Positions 46,753-55,419 of a DNA stretch of 64,000 nt are shown in pieces (the first letter of the stretch is position 1; each line of letters opens with the position of its first letter). The stretch covers positions 5,146,001-5,210,000 of the forward strand of contig NZ_CP186274.1 of assembly GCF_049331405.1 (NCBI RefSeq), in the 5' to 3' direction. Under the pieces are notes generated by a model. That model was given only the letters and a program-made list of their open reading frames with translations, was not told where the DNA came from and did no database searches. The position numbers and the translations under genes are program-made. Source of the stretch: PoT sp049331405. Its GTDB lineage: Bacteria > Planctomycetota > Planctomycetia > Isosphaerales > Isosphaeraceae.

Positions 46753-48753
46753 CTACTTCTTGCCCCCCGTCCGTTCGACCAGGCTGGCGACGACGGCGAC
46801 CAACTCCGCCGGGTCCACGGGCTTGGCGACGTGCGTCTGGAAGCCCGCCATCAGGGCACGCCGGCGGTCCTCGGCCCGGGCGAATGCCGTCAGGGCCACG
46901 GCGGGCAGCTTCTTCGCCGTATACCGCGCCCGGACGCTACGGATCAGGTCCAGGCCGTCCTGGGCCGGCATGCCGATGTCGCTGACGAGGATGTCCGGCG
47001 GCCCCGCCTCCAGGAGCCCGACGGCCCGCTCGGCCGAGTCCGCATCGATCACCTCGGCCCCGCATTCCTCCAGGACCCGGCGGATGAGGTGCCGCGCGTC
47101 CGCCTCGTCGTCGACGACGAGGACCCTGATCCCCTCCAGGGGCACGTCGGAGCAGTCGAACTCGTCGGGGTCGTGCTCACGGGGGCCCGCCCTCCGCGAG
47201 GATTTCGGCTCGTCGAGGACCATGAGCGGCAGGCAGACGACGAAGGTCGACCCGTGCCCCTCGCCGGGGCTCTTGACCCGCACGGTGCCCCCGTGGAGCT
47301 CGACCAGGTTCTTGACGATCGCCAGCCCCAGGCCCAGCCCCCCGTGGCGCCGGGTCGAGCTGGAATCGGCCTGGCGGAACCGCTCGAAGACGTGCGGGAG
47401 GAATTCGGGCCGGATGCCGATGCCCGTGTCGATGACGGAGACCTCCAGGTGGGAGTTGACCCGCTCGAGGAGCACCTGCACGCGGCCCCCCTTGGGGGTA
47501 AACTTCACGGCGTTCGTCATCAGGTTCCAGATGACCTGCTGAAGCCGCACGGGGTCGCCCGAGACGGGCCCGGCGTGGGAATCGAGGAGCTTCGTGAGAC
47601 GCACGCCCTTCGCCTCGGCGGCGGGGCCCGCTGAGGCGATGGCGGCTTCGATGATCTCCGCGAGGTTCACCCGCTGCACATCGAGCCTCATGTTGCCCGA
47701 GACGATGCGGGAGATGTCCAGCAGGTCCTCGATGATCTGGGCCTGGGCCTTGGCGTTGCGGTCGATGACGGCGATGCCCTCCCTGATCTCCTCGGGCGAG
47801 GGCGTGCCCATGCCCAGGATCTTCACCCATCCGACGATGGCGTTGAGGGGAGACCTCAGCTCGTGCGAGAGGATCGCGAGGAACTCGTCCTTCATCCGGT
47901 TGGCGGCCTCGGAGCTGGCCTTCGCCGATTCGGCGTCGGCCAGGAGCCGCTCCCGCTCCTCGCGGTGTCGCTTCTCGGCGGTGATGTCGCGGCCGATCTT
48001 CGAGGCCCCGACGATCGTCCCCGAGGCGTCGCGGATCGGCGAGACGGTGAGCGAGACGTCGATGATCGCGCCGTCCGTGCGACGCCGCCTCGTCTGATAG
48101 TGGTTGACCTGCTCCCCGGCGCGGATGCGATTCAGGATCTTCTGCGTGTCCTCCATGTGATCGGGGGGCATGAGGATGGAGATGTGCTCGCCGACGATTT
48201 CCTGGGCGGTGTAGCCGAGGATGCGCTCGGCCCCGCGGTTCCAGCTCGTCACGATCCCATCCAGGGTCTTGGACGCGATGATGTCGTCGGACGATTCGAC
48301 GATGGCCGCCAGCCTGGCGTTGAGCTCGTGCTTCTCCCGGGCCAGCTCCTCGGCCGACCTCAGCCCGGTGACGTCGCGGACGTTCCAGATGAGGGCCCGG
48401 ACGGCCGGTTTGTCCAGGCGATTCGTGACCCGGCCCTGGACGAAGCGCCAGGACCCGTCCTCGTGCCGCAGCCGGGCCTCGAACGCCCGCGAGGCCCCCG
48501 GACGCTGCACGGCCTCGCCGAGCCGCACGCGGAAGGGGCCGTCGTCCTCCGGGTGCAGGCGTTCGGCCCATCGGACGCCGATCAGGTCGGAGTCCTTCAC
48601 CCCCAGGACGCGCTCGATGGCCGGCGAGGCATATTCGATGGCCCCCTCGGCGTCGGTCAGTGCGACGACGTCGAAGGCGTGCTCGAGCAGGGCCAGCAGC
48701 CGGGCGTCGTGGGGGGGCGTCTCGGGGTCGGGGTCTCTCTCTCGTGTCGTCAT
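46753..48753 (-). CDS. PAS-containing hybrid histidine kinase
   Basis: 666 aa from ATG 48753 (GGAAG nine bases ahead); ATG 48762 is also possible. Two PAS domains: first from LLALLEHAFDVVALTDAEGA, second from LAAIVESSDDIIASKTLDGI, with the PAC segment VSLTVSPIRDASGTIVGASK. Then a short coiled coil, HisKA with phospho-acceptor His297 (FLAILSHELRSPLNAIVGWV), HATPase_c (VIWNLMTNAVKFTPKGGRVQ, GGLGLGLAIVKNLVELHGGT) and a receiver (RVLVVDDEADARHLIRRVLE, ILVSDIGMPAQDGLDLI, HVAKPVDPAELV). No membrane helix, so probably a cytoplasmic redox, light or ligand sensor. Stop at 46753, near the end of the convergent GGDEF-EAL gene. Confidence 0.95.
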   Translation of the reverse strand: MTTRERDPDPETPPHDARLLALLEHAFDVVALTDAEGAIEYASPAIERVLGVKDSDLIGVRWAERLHPEDDGPFRVRLGEAVQRPGASRAFEARLRHEDGSWRFVQGRVTNRLDKPAVRALIWNVRDVTGLRSAEELAREKHELNARLAAIVESSDDIIASKTLDGIVTSWNRGAERILGYTAQEIVGEHISILMPPDHMEDTQKILNRIRAGEQVNHYQTRRRRTDGAIIDVSLTVSPIRDASGTIVGASKIGRDITAEKRHREERERLLADAESAKASSEAANRMKDEFLAILSHELRSPLNAIVGWVKILGMGTPSPEEIREGIAVIDRNAKAQAQIIEDLLDISRIVSGNMRLDVQRVNLAEIIEAAIASAGPAAEAKGVRLTKLLDSHAGPVSGDPVRLQQVIWNLMTNAVKFTPKGGRVQVLLERVNSHLEVSVIDTGIGIRPEFLPHVFERFRQADSSSTRRHGGLGLGLAIVKNLVELHGGTVRVKSPGEGHGSTFVVCLPLMVLDEPKSSRRAGPREHDPDEFDCSDVPLEGIRVLVVDDEADARHLIRRVLEECGAEVIDADSAERAVGLLEAGPPDILVSDIGMPAQDGLDLIRSVRARYTAKKLPAVALTAFARAEDRRRALMAGFQTHVAKPVDPAELVAVVASLVERTGGKK

Positions 48754-48860
48754 TCTTGGCATCTTCCGTCGCGCGATGGGCCGATGAGTTGAATCAGGTG
48801 ATCGTCCATCGATCGCCGACTTCGGCAACGGCGCCGGGGGCAACGATGCCCGCCTCGATA

Positions 48861-49064
48861 TCAATCCGCCCCTCGCGCCGCGGCCAGCAGATCCTCGAGC
48901 TGCTCGCGGCGATAGAGCCGGTATCCGTTGATGGGGTGGCGGGAGGGCTTGAGCTTGTCCGCCCTGTCCCAGTTGCGGAGCGTGTCCGGCGAGACGCCGA
49001 GGAATGAGGCGGCCGCCTTGACGGTGAGATAGTCGCCGAGGCGTCCGGTCGAGGGCTGGGTCAT
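48861..49064 (-). CDS. Small MerR/excisionase-type HTH protein
   Basis: 67 aa from ATG 49064 with AAGG about nine bases ahead. It has a clear MerR-like DNA-binding helix-turn-helix and wing: LTVKAAASFLGVSPDTLRNW then DKLKPSRHPINGYRLYRREQ. No effector domain, like excisionases and small MerR-type proteins. It lies 107 bp before the PAS kinase in the same direction and may regulate it or be cotranscribed. The target is unknown. Confidence 0.75.
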   Translation of the reverse strand: MTQPSTGRLGDYLTVKAAASFLGVSPDTLRNWDRADKLKPSRHPINGYRLYRREQLEDLLAAARGAD

Positions 49065-49531
49065 GGCTGGAAACCTTGGGAGGGGTTGGGAAGGCTTCAT
49101 CACCGTAGCGATTCCCCCGGGGGGAGTCAACGGTGCCTCATATGCGACGCTCGACGCGGCCGTCCGCGACCACGGCCGGGTTGTCGGGTTCATCCGCCCC
49201 GAAGGAACCATCCCCTGTCGCAGGCGCCGGCCTCCCTTAGATAGCCGACGGAGTGCGTGGCCTCGGCCATCATGAATGGCAGCGACGACCGGGGATGCGG
49301 TTCGGGCGATGGTCGAATGGGGCCAAACACGCGCATGTGCGCCGGGGTGTGTCCTCGGCCATGCACGTGCTCTATTTCGCTCGGGCCATCCTCATTCGGC
49401 GGCGACTGCCTCCTTGATCTCCCACCCGAACGCCCGAACGAAGTAGGCTCGGAGCTATAACCGAAAGTTGACGGGCCGGCAAAAAGTCCGGCAACCGCTC
49501 GCGACGGCGCTATGATACCGAATCCTGTGGA
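49065..49531. other. Intergenic, nothing recognised
   Basis: Between the HTH gene and a broken IS630 transposase. No gene, hairpin or repeat of note. Confidence 0.4.
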
Positions 49532-50609
49532 TCACTGACCATTAAGGGCGGCGGCCCACCGGAACCCGACCGCCCCGCGTACGACCTCGGGGTGGTCGAT
49601 GAGCCAGCGGCAGCGCTCCATCAGCGTCCCCTGCAGGGTGTCCAGGTCGCCGAACGCCTGGTTCGCCACCGCCTCGCGCAACAGGGGCCATAGCGGCTCC
49701 GCCGGCTGCAGCTCCGGCGTGTAGGCCGGCAGCCGGTGCAGCACCACGTTCGCAGGGACCACCAGCCGCTTCGCCACGTGCCAGCCCGCGTTGTCCACCA
49801 GCACGGCCAGGACCTTCTCGCCCGAGGGGTCCGCCCGGCGGGCGAACTCCTCCAGGGCCAAACCCATCCAGTCCGCGTTCGCCGACGGCAGCAGCAACTC
49901 GAGGTTGCGGCCGCTGGCCGGGTGCACGAAGCCGTAGGCGTAGAGCCACTCGTACCTCGTCCGGCCCGGGGCGTCCGGCCGTCGCCCGATCGTCGACCAG
50001 ACCCGACGGGAGATCGGCTTCAGGCCCGGCCTGGCCTCATCCTCGGCCCGGAGCTCGACGACCTTATCGGGGTGGTCCCGCCGCAGGCCCTCGAGCCGGT
50101 CTCCCAGTGCGTCTTTTCCACGCCCGCCGACGGGCGGGCGTGGCGGCCTCCGTGTGGCTCGGTCGCGGGACCTGCAGCGACATGCCCAGGCCGCGCAGTC
50201 AGGCCCAGCCGGTCTGCTTGCAGACGACGACCCCCCAACGCTGGCGGACGTAGGCGGCGACCTTGGGCCCGCTCCAGAGGCCGCCGTCGGGCGGCGCATG
50301 CTGAAGGGCATCCCAGAGGTCGATCTGCTGGTCGTCGGTGAGCTTGGGCCGGCCTCCGTTGGTCCGGGCGCGGCGATCCGCCAGGCCATCCGGCCCGTCG
50401 GCATTCCAGCGCTTGAGGACCTTCCGGACCCAGCCGGGCGAGAGGCCGACGACGCCTGCGACGTGCTTCGGCGTGGTGGAGTCGGGCCCGGTCAGGAGCC
50501 AGAGGACCTGCCAGTGGGTCTTCTCCAGGCCCGATCGGCAGGCGCGATAGCGGAGGGAGATCTCGTCGTGTGTCAGGTGAGGGGCGATGGGCAGACGTGT
50601 CCGGGCCAT
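49532..50609 (-). pseudogene. IS630-family transposase with a nonsense codon and a frameshift
   Basis: Start ATG 50609 with GGAGGG seven bases ahead (MARTRLPIAPHLTHDEISLR). The helix-turn-helix part (HVAGVVGLSPGWVRKVLKRW) and linker are intact until TGA at 50199-50201, where the frame continues LRGLGMSLQVPRPSHTEAAT. A second lesion near 50100-50125 shifts the catalytic part into another frame: LEGLRRDHPDKVVELRAEDE, VLVDNAGWHVAKRLVVPANV and LPAYTPELQPAEPLWPLLRE carry the DDE residues. Clearly inactive. It differs from the IS630 element at 21067. Confidence 0.85.
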
Positions 50610-50731
50610 GGTGATACCCTCCAATCGTGGATCACCCCTCTATTTATAACGTTTCTGATCCGGAAGATTCCGTATAAGGGTTGCTACGCGGCCAGATCAT
50701 CCCGCTCGTGGGGGGTGCGAAGCGGTCGTAA

Positions 50732-50988
50732 CTACCCTTGCCGGACTGATTCCGTAAGTGCGAAATCGTGCCGACCGAGCACATTTACGTGGTTGAGCAG
50801 CAGCGGTGAGAGCCGTTCGATATCCTCCGGACTCACCGATATGCTGGAATCGCGGGCCTGAGCCGGGGCGGCGTCGAGATAGCGGGTGTTCCACAGTACC
50901 ACCGCATTGACCACCAAGCCCAGCGCCCCGAGTTGGTCCTCCTGCCCTTCGCGGTAGCGCCGCGCATCCTCACCCAGACGTTCGATGG
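50732..50988 (-). pseudogene. Tn3-family transposase C-terminal remnant
   Basis: The minus strand reads RRYREGQEDQLGALGLVVNA, VVLWNTRYLDAAPAQARDSS, then IERLSPLLLNHVNVLGRHDF and ALTESVRQG before the stop. This is the conserved C-terminal end of Tn3 transposases; the other roughly 900 residues are missing. It suggests that the redox-gene cluster to its right was once carried by, or captured next to, a Tn3-type transposon. Confidence 0.8.
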
Positions 50989-50989
50989 C

Positions 50990-51379
50990 TCAGTCAGCCA
51001 CGAGCGGCACGAGGGCGCGGAGCTTGCGGTCGCGCAGATACAGACCGAGCCACGCGACGACGCCGACGATGGCCGGCACGAAGAACATCCCGTCTTTGGC
51101 GTGGACGTGGGTCGCCACGGCGCCGCCCAGGTAGGCGAGCATGAGGAGTCCGCCGAGGTAGCGAGTCTTCGGGACAAGGTAGAGGACGAACATCGTCAGT
51201 TCGATGACCCCGAGCGGCATGGCGGAGCCGGCGGGATAGGTCTTGGACCACTCCTCGATGAAGCCCTTGGGTTGCGCGATCTTGAAGTAGGCGCTGGGCA
51301 GGAACAGCAGGGAGAGCATGCCCGAGAGAACCCAACCGGTCACGCGCTGCCATTTCGGGATCGCATCTGTCACCATCAT
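50990..51379 (-). CDS. DoxX-family membrane protein
   Basis: 129 aa from ATG 51379 with GAGGTG five bases ahead. Four hydrophobic segments (VTGWVLSGMLSLLFLPSAYF, VIELTMFVLYLVP, YLGGLLMLAYLGGAVATHVH, FFVPAIVGVVAWLGLYLR) and the DoxX-like N-terminal pattern. DoxX proteins are small inner-membrane proteins often linked to oxidative stress; the exact role is unsettled. Last gene of a minus-strand run that begins near 54761, though gene debris lies just before it. Confidence 0.82.
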   Translation of the reverse strand: MMVTDAIPKWQRVTGWVLSGMLSLLFLPSAYFKIAQPKGFIEEWSKTYPAGSAMPLGVIELTMFVLYLVPKTRYLGGLLMLAYLGGAVATHVHAKDGMFFVPAIVGVVAWLGLYLRDRKLRALVPLVAD

Positions 51380-51435
51380 GATTGCACCTCGTTCCAGGTA
51401 TCTCGAACGCATCCTCGACCTTCGCCCCGGCGTGC

Positions 51436-51600
51436 AGACTCGATGTCTTCGGCGACCAGCGTCAGCAGACCCTCCTTGTCGCCTCGGCCGATCGCGAAGA
51501 AGTCTATCACGGTCTGGACGTTCTTTTCACTGCTCATAGGCGCCCTCCTCGATGAATCGCTTTGCCGCGGCGAGGCCGATGCCGGTAGCGCCGCCGGCAC
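51436..51600 (-). pseudogene. Chimeric debris: SDR fragment joined to a SnoaL-like N-terminus
   Basis: Bases 51541-51600 read ATGIGLAAAKRFIEEGA, like the Gly-rich start of the SDR at 55472 (GATGIGRAAARRFIEEGA). Immediately downstream, ATG 51537 opens MSSEKNVQTVIDFFAIGRGD then KEGLLTLVAEDIE, like the SnoaL-like protein at 52660 (MSIQENVQTVKGFFAAIGRGD). Similarity stops near 51436. Both are cut-down copies of nearby intact genes, so this is a rearrangement scar. Confidence 0.75.
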
Positions 51601-51631
51601 CGGGGCCGTGTCCATGTTGTTGAAGCCGTCC

Positions 51632-52258
51632 TCATCGGAGTCGGCGGACGAAGTGGAGATCCACGCCGGACAGCGGGGCGCCGACCTCATGCATCGCACC
51701 ACCCGCGACGAGCGACCCGAGGTCGATGGCGACCAACCCGGTGCTGTTGATCAGCTCGATCACCAGCTTCTTGGCCTCGGCGTCGTCGCCGGAGGTGAAG
51801 ATGACGGTGCGGGGCTTGTCCGGCGAGAAGTCCTGGATCCAAGCCATCGGCATGTTGCTGATCGACTTCACGAGCCGTGCGCCGGCCGACATCTCGGCGA
51901 CCATCTCGCTCGATGTACGCCCCTTCAACGCGGCCCGCGACCTGGTGACCCCGGCCAGGCTGATATCGGGCACGGGGTCCACATGCGCGTTGGTCGCGTC
52001 GATCAGGATTCGGCCACGCCAATCGATGCCTTTCAGCGCCTCGGGCACTTTCAACCAGCCGACGGCGAGGATGACGACGTCGCACTCGGCCGCCTGCTCC
52101 CTGGTCCCCGCGATGGCGCCCGGGCCAAGATCGGCGACGAAATCGGTCAGAGTCTCCGGCCCCCTGGAATTGGAGACGACGACGGTATGGCCCGCGGTGA
52201 TCAAGTGGCGGCCGAATGTACGCGTCACGTTGCCGGCACCGACGAACCCCACTTTCAT
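51632..52258 (-). CDS. NADPH-dependent F420 reductase-like protein
   Basis: 208 aa from ATG 52258 (MKVGFVGAGNVTRTFGRHLI); an upstream in-frame ATG at 52321 adds a non-conserved stretch. Rossmann motif GFVGAGNVTRTF and the family pattern VVVSNSRGPETLTDFVADLG, DVVILAVGWLKVPEAL and ILIDATNAH. Proteins of this family (COG2085) transfer hydride between NADPH and F420 or other acceptors; whether F420 is used here is unknown. A second, shorter relative lies at 54126. Part of the MarR-linked run. Confidence 0.85.
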   Translation of the reverse strand: MKVGFVGAGNVTRTFGRHLITAGHTVVVSNSRGPETLTDFVADLGPGAIAGTREQAAECDVVILAVGWLKVPEALKGIDWRGRILIDATNAHVDPVPDISLAGVTRSRAALKGRTSSEMVAEMSAGARLVKSISNMPMAWIQDFSPDKPRTVIFTSGDDAEAKKLVIELINSTGLVAIDLGSLVAGGAMHEVGAPLSGVDLHFVRRLR

Positions 52259-52465
52259 GACCAGCCTCCTGTTCTTGGGTTGGACTTGCGAATGAGCTTG
52301 CCTCCGAGAGCCGCCACTCACCTCCTGGTCGCAGGAGGCCGGAACGTCGCTCGGGGCAGAGTGCCGACGTCAACGGACAACGCGAGTCTCGCGATCTCCC
52401 TTTACCTCCGATGATCCCCGAGACCGGCACCAAAACGGTTACAGAATCGGGTAAGAATATGAGAC

Positions 52466-52591
52466 TCAGGCTCTTTCCTGTGCCTGAACCAAGTTCAAGA
52501 CATCGGCTATGGTCGTCTTGGCGATCTCGACCTCGGCCTCGCGGAGCTTGGCGATGACCTGCTCGGGCGTGTGTCGCTGACCCTTCGGCAT
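52466..52591 (-). pseudogene. IS3-type OrfA fragment
   Basis: 41 codons starting MPKGQRHTPEQVIAKLREAE then VEIAKTTIADVLN, ending in TGA. The N-terminus is that of IS3-family OrfA proteins (HTPEQIIAKLREAE); the rest is missing. It lies between two genes of the redox run and may be a scar of IS insertion and loss. Confidence 0.7.
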
Positions 52592-52659
52592 GGTGCCACC
52601 CCCTGGTGAAGCCGGTGGCGATTCTCGCATCGCCGCCGGACTCGGCTAAGGGGGGCAGG

Positions 52660-53055
52660 TTACATCTGCGAGGCCCGCGCCAGTGCTTGGGTGTCGATAT
52701 ACTCCCGGATGTTCGTCAGTTTGCCGTCTCGAACGGTAATGGCGAAGACCCAATGGTCCTCGAACGCCCTATTCGTGGCCTTGATTCTCCCCGTAGCGAA
52801 GCCGACGACCAGGACCCGGTCTCCTTGCGCCACGAATTCGCGAGGTTCTGTCGAGGTCTCCACCGTTTCGGAAACCTTCTGAAGCAAACTCGTCAATCCC
52901 GAGTGCCCGCGGTGCGTTCCCGCCAGCGGCCAGTCCTCGCCCGGGATGATCCACTCGATGTCTTCGGCGACCAGCGCCAGTAGACCCTCCTTGTCGCCGC
53001 GCCCAATCGCGGCGAAGAAGCCTTTCACCGTCTGGACGTTCTCTTGAATGCTCAT
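52660..53055 (-). CDS. SnoaL-like (NTF2-fold) protein
   Basis: 131 aa from ATG 53055 with GGAGAGG six bases ahead. Typical SnoaL-like pattern: MSIQENVQTVKGFFAAIGRG, DKEGLLALVAEDIEWIIPGE, WPLAGTHRGHSGLTSLLQKV, and the C-terminal strand segment WVFAITVRDGKLTNIREYID. The fold hosts many small enzymes and binding proteins; no specific reaction can be assigned. In the MarR-linked run. A broken partial copy lies at 51436. Confidence 0.85.
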   Translation of the reverse strand: MSIQENVQTVKGFFAAIGRGDKEGLLALVAEDIEWIIPGEDWPLAGTHRGHSGLTSLLQKVSETVETSTEPREFVAQGDRVLVVGFATGRIKATNRAFEDHWVFAITVRDGKLTNIREYIDTQALARASQM

Positions 53056-53110
53056 CGAAACCTCTCCTTTTCCTCGCATTGGATTCGTGGTGTCGTTGAT
53101 TCAGCTCAAT

Positions 53111-54079
53111 TCAGCGGCCAGGGAAATAGTGGCCGTTGTCCAAATCGGCGATCAGCCCGGGCTGGGCGGGTTCCCAGCCGAGGGCATGGCGGGTGATGAG
53201 GTTGGACGACGGGAGGTTCAGCGTGACCAAATTCGCGAGGAATCCGAAGTATCCCGGCAGCATCAGTACGTCCGCGGGAATGCTCACGGCCGGCAGGCCC
53301 AGGCGGCTGCCTATGGCCTCGGCGATCTCGCGGAACCGGATGCCCTCGCCCTCGATCCCGTGCCAATTCTTGCCGGCCGGACCCTTCTCCAGCGCCAATC
53401 GGAACAAGGAGGCGAGGTCGCGGCTATGCACGGCCGGCCACAGGTTCTCGCCGTCTCCGGGGTAGCCGATGACGCCCTTCTCTTCCGCGAGCCCGATCAG
53501 CAGCGGGAGGAATCCGGCACGATCGGTCGTGCTGTGCGCGATGGGAGGAATTCGCACGATCGAAGACCGCACGCCCCGCTCCGCGAGGCCGACTACGGTG
53601 AGCTCCACGATGTTACGGACCCGCAGCGAACCCTTGTACTCACCGCCACCGGGGGGGAGGGCTGAATCCTCCTCGGTGGCCGATCGTCCCGAGGAGTGGG
53701 CACCAGGGGCTGGCCAGCCTGGGTTCGTGGGCGAGCCGATGCTCCCCGACACGACCAGCGGCTTCCCGGTTCCGGCCAGCGCCTCGCCGTACGCGAGCAT
53801 GATCTGGAACTCCGCGGCGGCCACGGCGTCAATCCCGCCGGAGGGGAGCAGGTCTTGCCTGTGCGCGACGTGGATGACGCCGTCGGACTCCGCCGCCGCG
53901 GCTTTGAGCCCTTCGAGGTCGGAAAGATCCCCGCGACGCACCTTGGCGCCGAGCGCGGCCACCGCCGCCGCGGACTCGTCGGATCGGGCCAGGCCGGTGA
54001 CCTCGTGGCCGGCGGCGATGAGCTCGGGGATGATGTACGAGCCGATATGGCCGGTCCCGCCGGTGACGAAAACATGCAT
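53111..54079 (-). CDS. NAD-dependent epimerase/dehydratase-family protein (extended SDR)
   Basis: 322 aa from ATG 54079 with GAGGA eight bases ahead. N-terminal Rossmann loop VTGGTGHIGSYIIPELIAAG, then a segment LVVSGSIGSPTNPGW where the catalytic Ser/Thr normally lies. The usual Y-x3-K is not obvious (the segment around GGGEYKGSLRVRN has a Tyr and Lys at other spacing), so it may be an atypical SDR such as an NAD(P)H-binding redox protein. Second gene of the MarR-linked run, 46 bp after the F420-reductase-like gene. Confidence 0.8.
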   Translation of the reverse strand: MHVFVTGGTGHIGSYIIPELIAAGHEVTGLARSDESAAAVAALGAKVRRGDLSDLEGLKAAAAESDGVIHVAHRQDLLPSGGIDAVAAAEFQIMLAYGEALAGTGKPLVVSGSIGSPTNPGWPAPGAHSSGRSATEEDSALPPGGGEYKGSLRVRNIVELTVVGLAERGVRSSIVRIPPIAHSTTDRAGFLPLLIGLAEEKGVIGYPGDGENLWPAVHSRDLASLFRLALEKGPAGKNWHGIEGEGIRFREIAEAIGSRLGLPAVSIPADVLMLPGYFGFLANLVTLNLPSSNLITRHALGWEPAQPGLIADLDNGHYFPGR

Positions 54080-54125
54080 TTCATATTCCTCGAGAGTGAT
54101 GTGAGAAGTAACGCTCCGAACACGC

Positions 54126-54761
54126 TCAGCCGAGAAGGCTGACGCCGATTGAGAAGTTTGTGTGCTTGATGGAGTGGGCGACGAGGCCCAGCGACAGCAG
54201 GCAGACGTGCTCCAGCGCCCGCGCCATGGGCAGCGGCCCGGTATCCATCGGGCGCAGTCCGAGGCTCTCGATGAACGCCGAGACGCGTGCCTTCGCCTCC
54301 GCGTCGTCCCCGGCGATGAACACGTCCAACGGGTGGCCTTCGGCGGGACCGGCAGCCAGGACGTGGGAGAACTGGGTGTTGAACGCCTTGACCACATCCG
54401 CATCGGCGGGGGCGGCATTGGCGATCTCCTGCGCGCCGAAACCGCCCTCAGGGGTCACGAAGCTCATGTGGTCGGGGGCGACGGGGTTGGTGATGTCGAC
54501 AAGGAGCTTGCCTGCCAACCCTTCACCGTACTGCTTCACCACGTCGAGGACGGCGGAGTAAGGCACCGCCAGGATGACGATGTCCCCGGCCGGGGCGGCG
54601 CCGAACGTTCCCGTCGTTGCGCCGGCTCCGACCTGCTCGGCCAGCGCCCGCGCCTTCGCCGCGTCGCGACTCATCACCTCGATGGTATGTCCGGCCTTGG
54701 CTGCAAGGCCGCCGATCGCTGCTGCCATGCCGCCCGATCCGATGATGCTGATGGTGCTCAT
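54126..54761 (-). CDS. NADPH-dependent F420 reductase-like protein
   Basis: 211 aa from ATG 54761 with GGGGAG ahead. Rossmann motif ISIIGSGGMAAAIGGLAAKA, the NADPH-binding arginine region VMSRDAAKARALAEQVGAGA, VILAVPYSAVLDVVKQYGEG and the C-terminal PMARALEHVCLLSLGLVAHS. First gene of the minus-strand run, divergent from a MarR regulator with two operator palindromes in between, so probably MarR-controlled. Confidence 0.87.
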   Translation of the reverse strand: MSTISIIGSGGMAAAIGGLAAKAGHTIEVMSRDAAKARALAEQVGAGATTGTFGAAPAGDIVILAVPYSAVLDVVKQYGEGLAGKLLVDITNPVAPDHMSFVTPEGGFGAQEIANAAPADADVVKAFNTQFSHVLAAGPAEGHPLDVFIAGDDAEAKARVSAFIESLGLRPMDTGPLPMARALEHVCLLSLGLVAHSIKHTNFSIGVSLLG

Positions 54762-54800
54762 GTTCGTGCTCCCCACTTCCAGTCGGGTATTTAGATCGTG

Positions 54801-54815
54801 TCCGATTTAATCGGA
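54801..54815. promoter_or_regulatory. MarR-type operator 1
   Basis: tccgat-tta-atcgga: perfect 15-bp palindrome in the divergent promoter region, about 40 bp before the F420-reductase-like start. Matches operator 2 at 54858. Confidence 0.75.
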
Positions 54816-54857
54816 TATGCTCCAATACTAACCAGCGACTGGTGCGAGTCAAGCACA

Positions 54858-54872
54858 TCCGATATAATCGGG
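54858..54872. promoter_or_regulatory. MarR-type operator 2
   Basis: tccgat-ata-atcggg: the same palindrome with one mismatch, centred 57 bp from operator 1. It would lie inside the MarR reading frame if an early ATG at 54842 were used, which supports the GTG start at 54917. Confidence 0.72.
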
Positions 54873-54916
54873 TACGACTCATATTGGCCGCGACGTCGCA
54901 AGCTCCGGAGGGATCA

Positions 54917-55384
54917 GTGACCCGTTCCCCAAAGGCCGAAGCCAAAGGCCCGAAGCTCTCGAAGTTCCTGTGCTTTGCGGTCTATTCGGCCAATCTGGCG
55001 TTTGGCCGCGCCTACAAGCCCATCCTGGATGCGGTCGGCCTGACCTATACCCAGTACATCGCGATGGTGGCCCTGTCGGAGCAGGACGGGCAGACCGTGA
55101 GCGAGCTCGGCGAGAAGCTGTTCCTGGAATCCAACACGCTGACGCCGATCCTCAAGAAGCTGGAGCAGGCCGGCAATATCAGCCGCACCCGCGATCCCGC
55201 CGACGAGCGGCAGGTGAGGGTGAGCCTGACCGCGGCCGGACGGCGCCTGCTCGAGAACGATCTCGGCAGGGCGCTGGTCGAACCCTGCGGCTTGGGTGAC
55301 GAGTTCTCCGCCGTGCAGAAGAACGTCGTCAGGCTGCGCGACAATCTGCTGCGCAACACCAGCAGCAAGCAGGATGAGACGTGA
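54917..55384 (+). CDS. MarR-family regulator, OhrR-like
   Basis: 155 aa from GTG 54917 with GGAGGG a few bases ahead; an in-frame ATG at 54842 would place operator 2 in the gene. Winged helix: VGLTYTQYIAMVALSEQDGQ, TVSELGEKLFLESNTLTPIL, KKLEQAGNISRTRDPADERQ and the wing VRVSLTAAGRRLLEND. The N-terminus has LCFAVYSANLAFGRAYKPIL with Cys19 where OhrR repressors carry their peroxide-sensing Cys. It is therefore a likely thiol-based sensor controlling the divergent redox run through the two palindromes. Regulation by oxidants is inference. Confidence 0.88.
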   Translation: MTRSPKAEAKGPKLSKFLCFAVYSANLAFGRAYKPILDAVGLTYTQYIAMVALSEQDGQTVSELGEKLFLESNTLTPILKKLEQAGNISRTRDPADERQVRVSLTAAGRRLLENDLGRALVEPCGLGDEFSAVQKNVVRLRDNLLRNTSSKQDET

Positions 55385-55419
55385 TGCCGCTCCGTAACTC
55401 GTATTCCCCCTGGTTTACC

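Noticed and set aside
1237..50201. TGA recoding as an amino acid, suggested by in-frame TGA in the flippase, the ISNCY-like transposase and an IS630 transposase
   Set aside because: TGA is the normal stop of many intact genes here (for example ugd and the SDR). The sites do not align with Trp in the families; in the IS630 case the expected residue appears to be Tyr. Independent nonsense mutations fit better.
49527..50635. gtggatcac direct repeats (49527-49535 and 50627-50635) as target duplication of the broken IS630 copy
   Set aside because: IS630 elements duplicate TA, the left copy overlaps the transposase stop region, and no inverted repeats were found at these points; probably coincidence.
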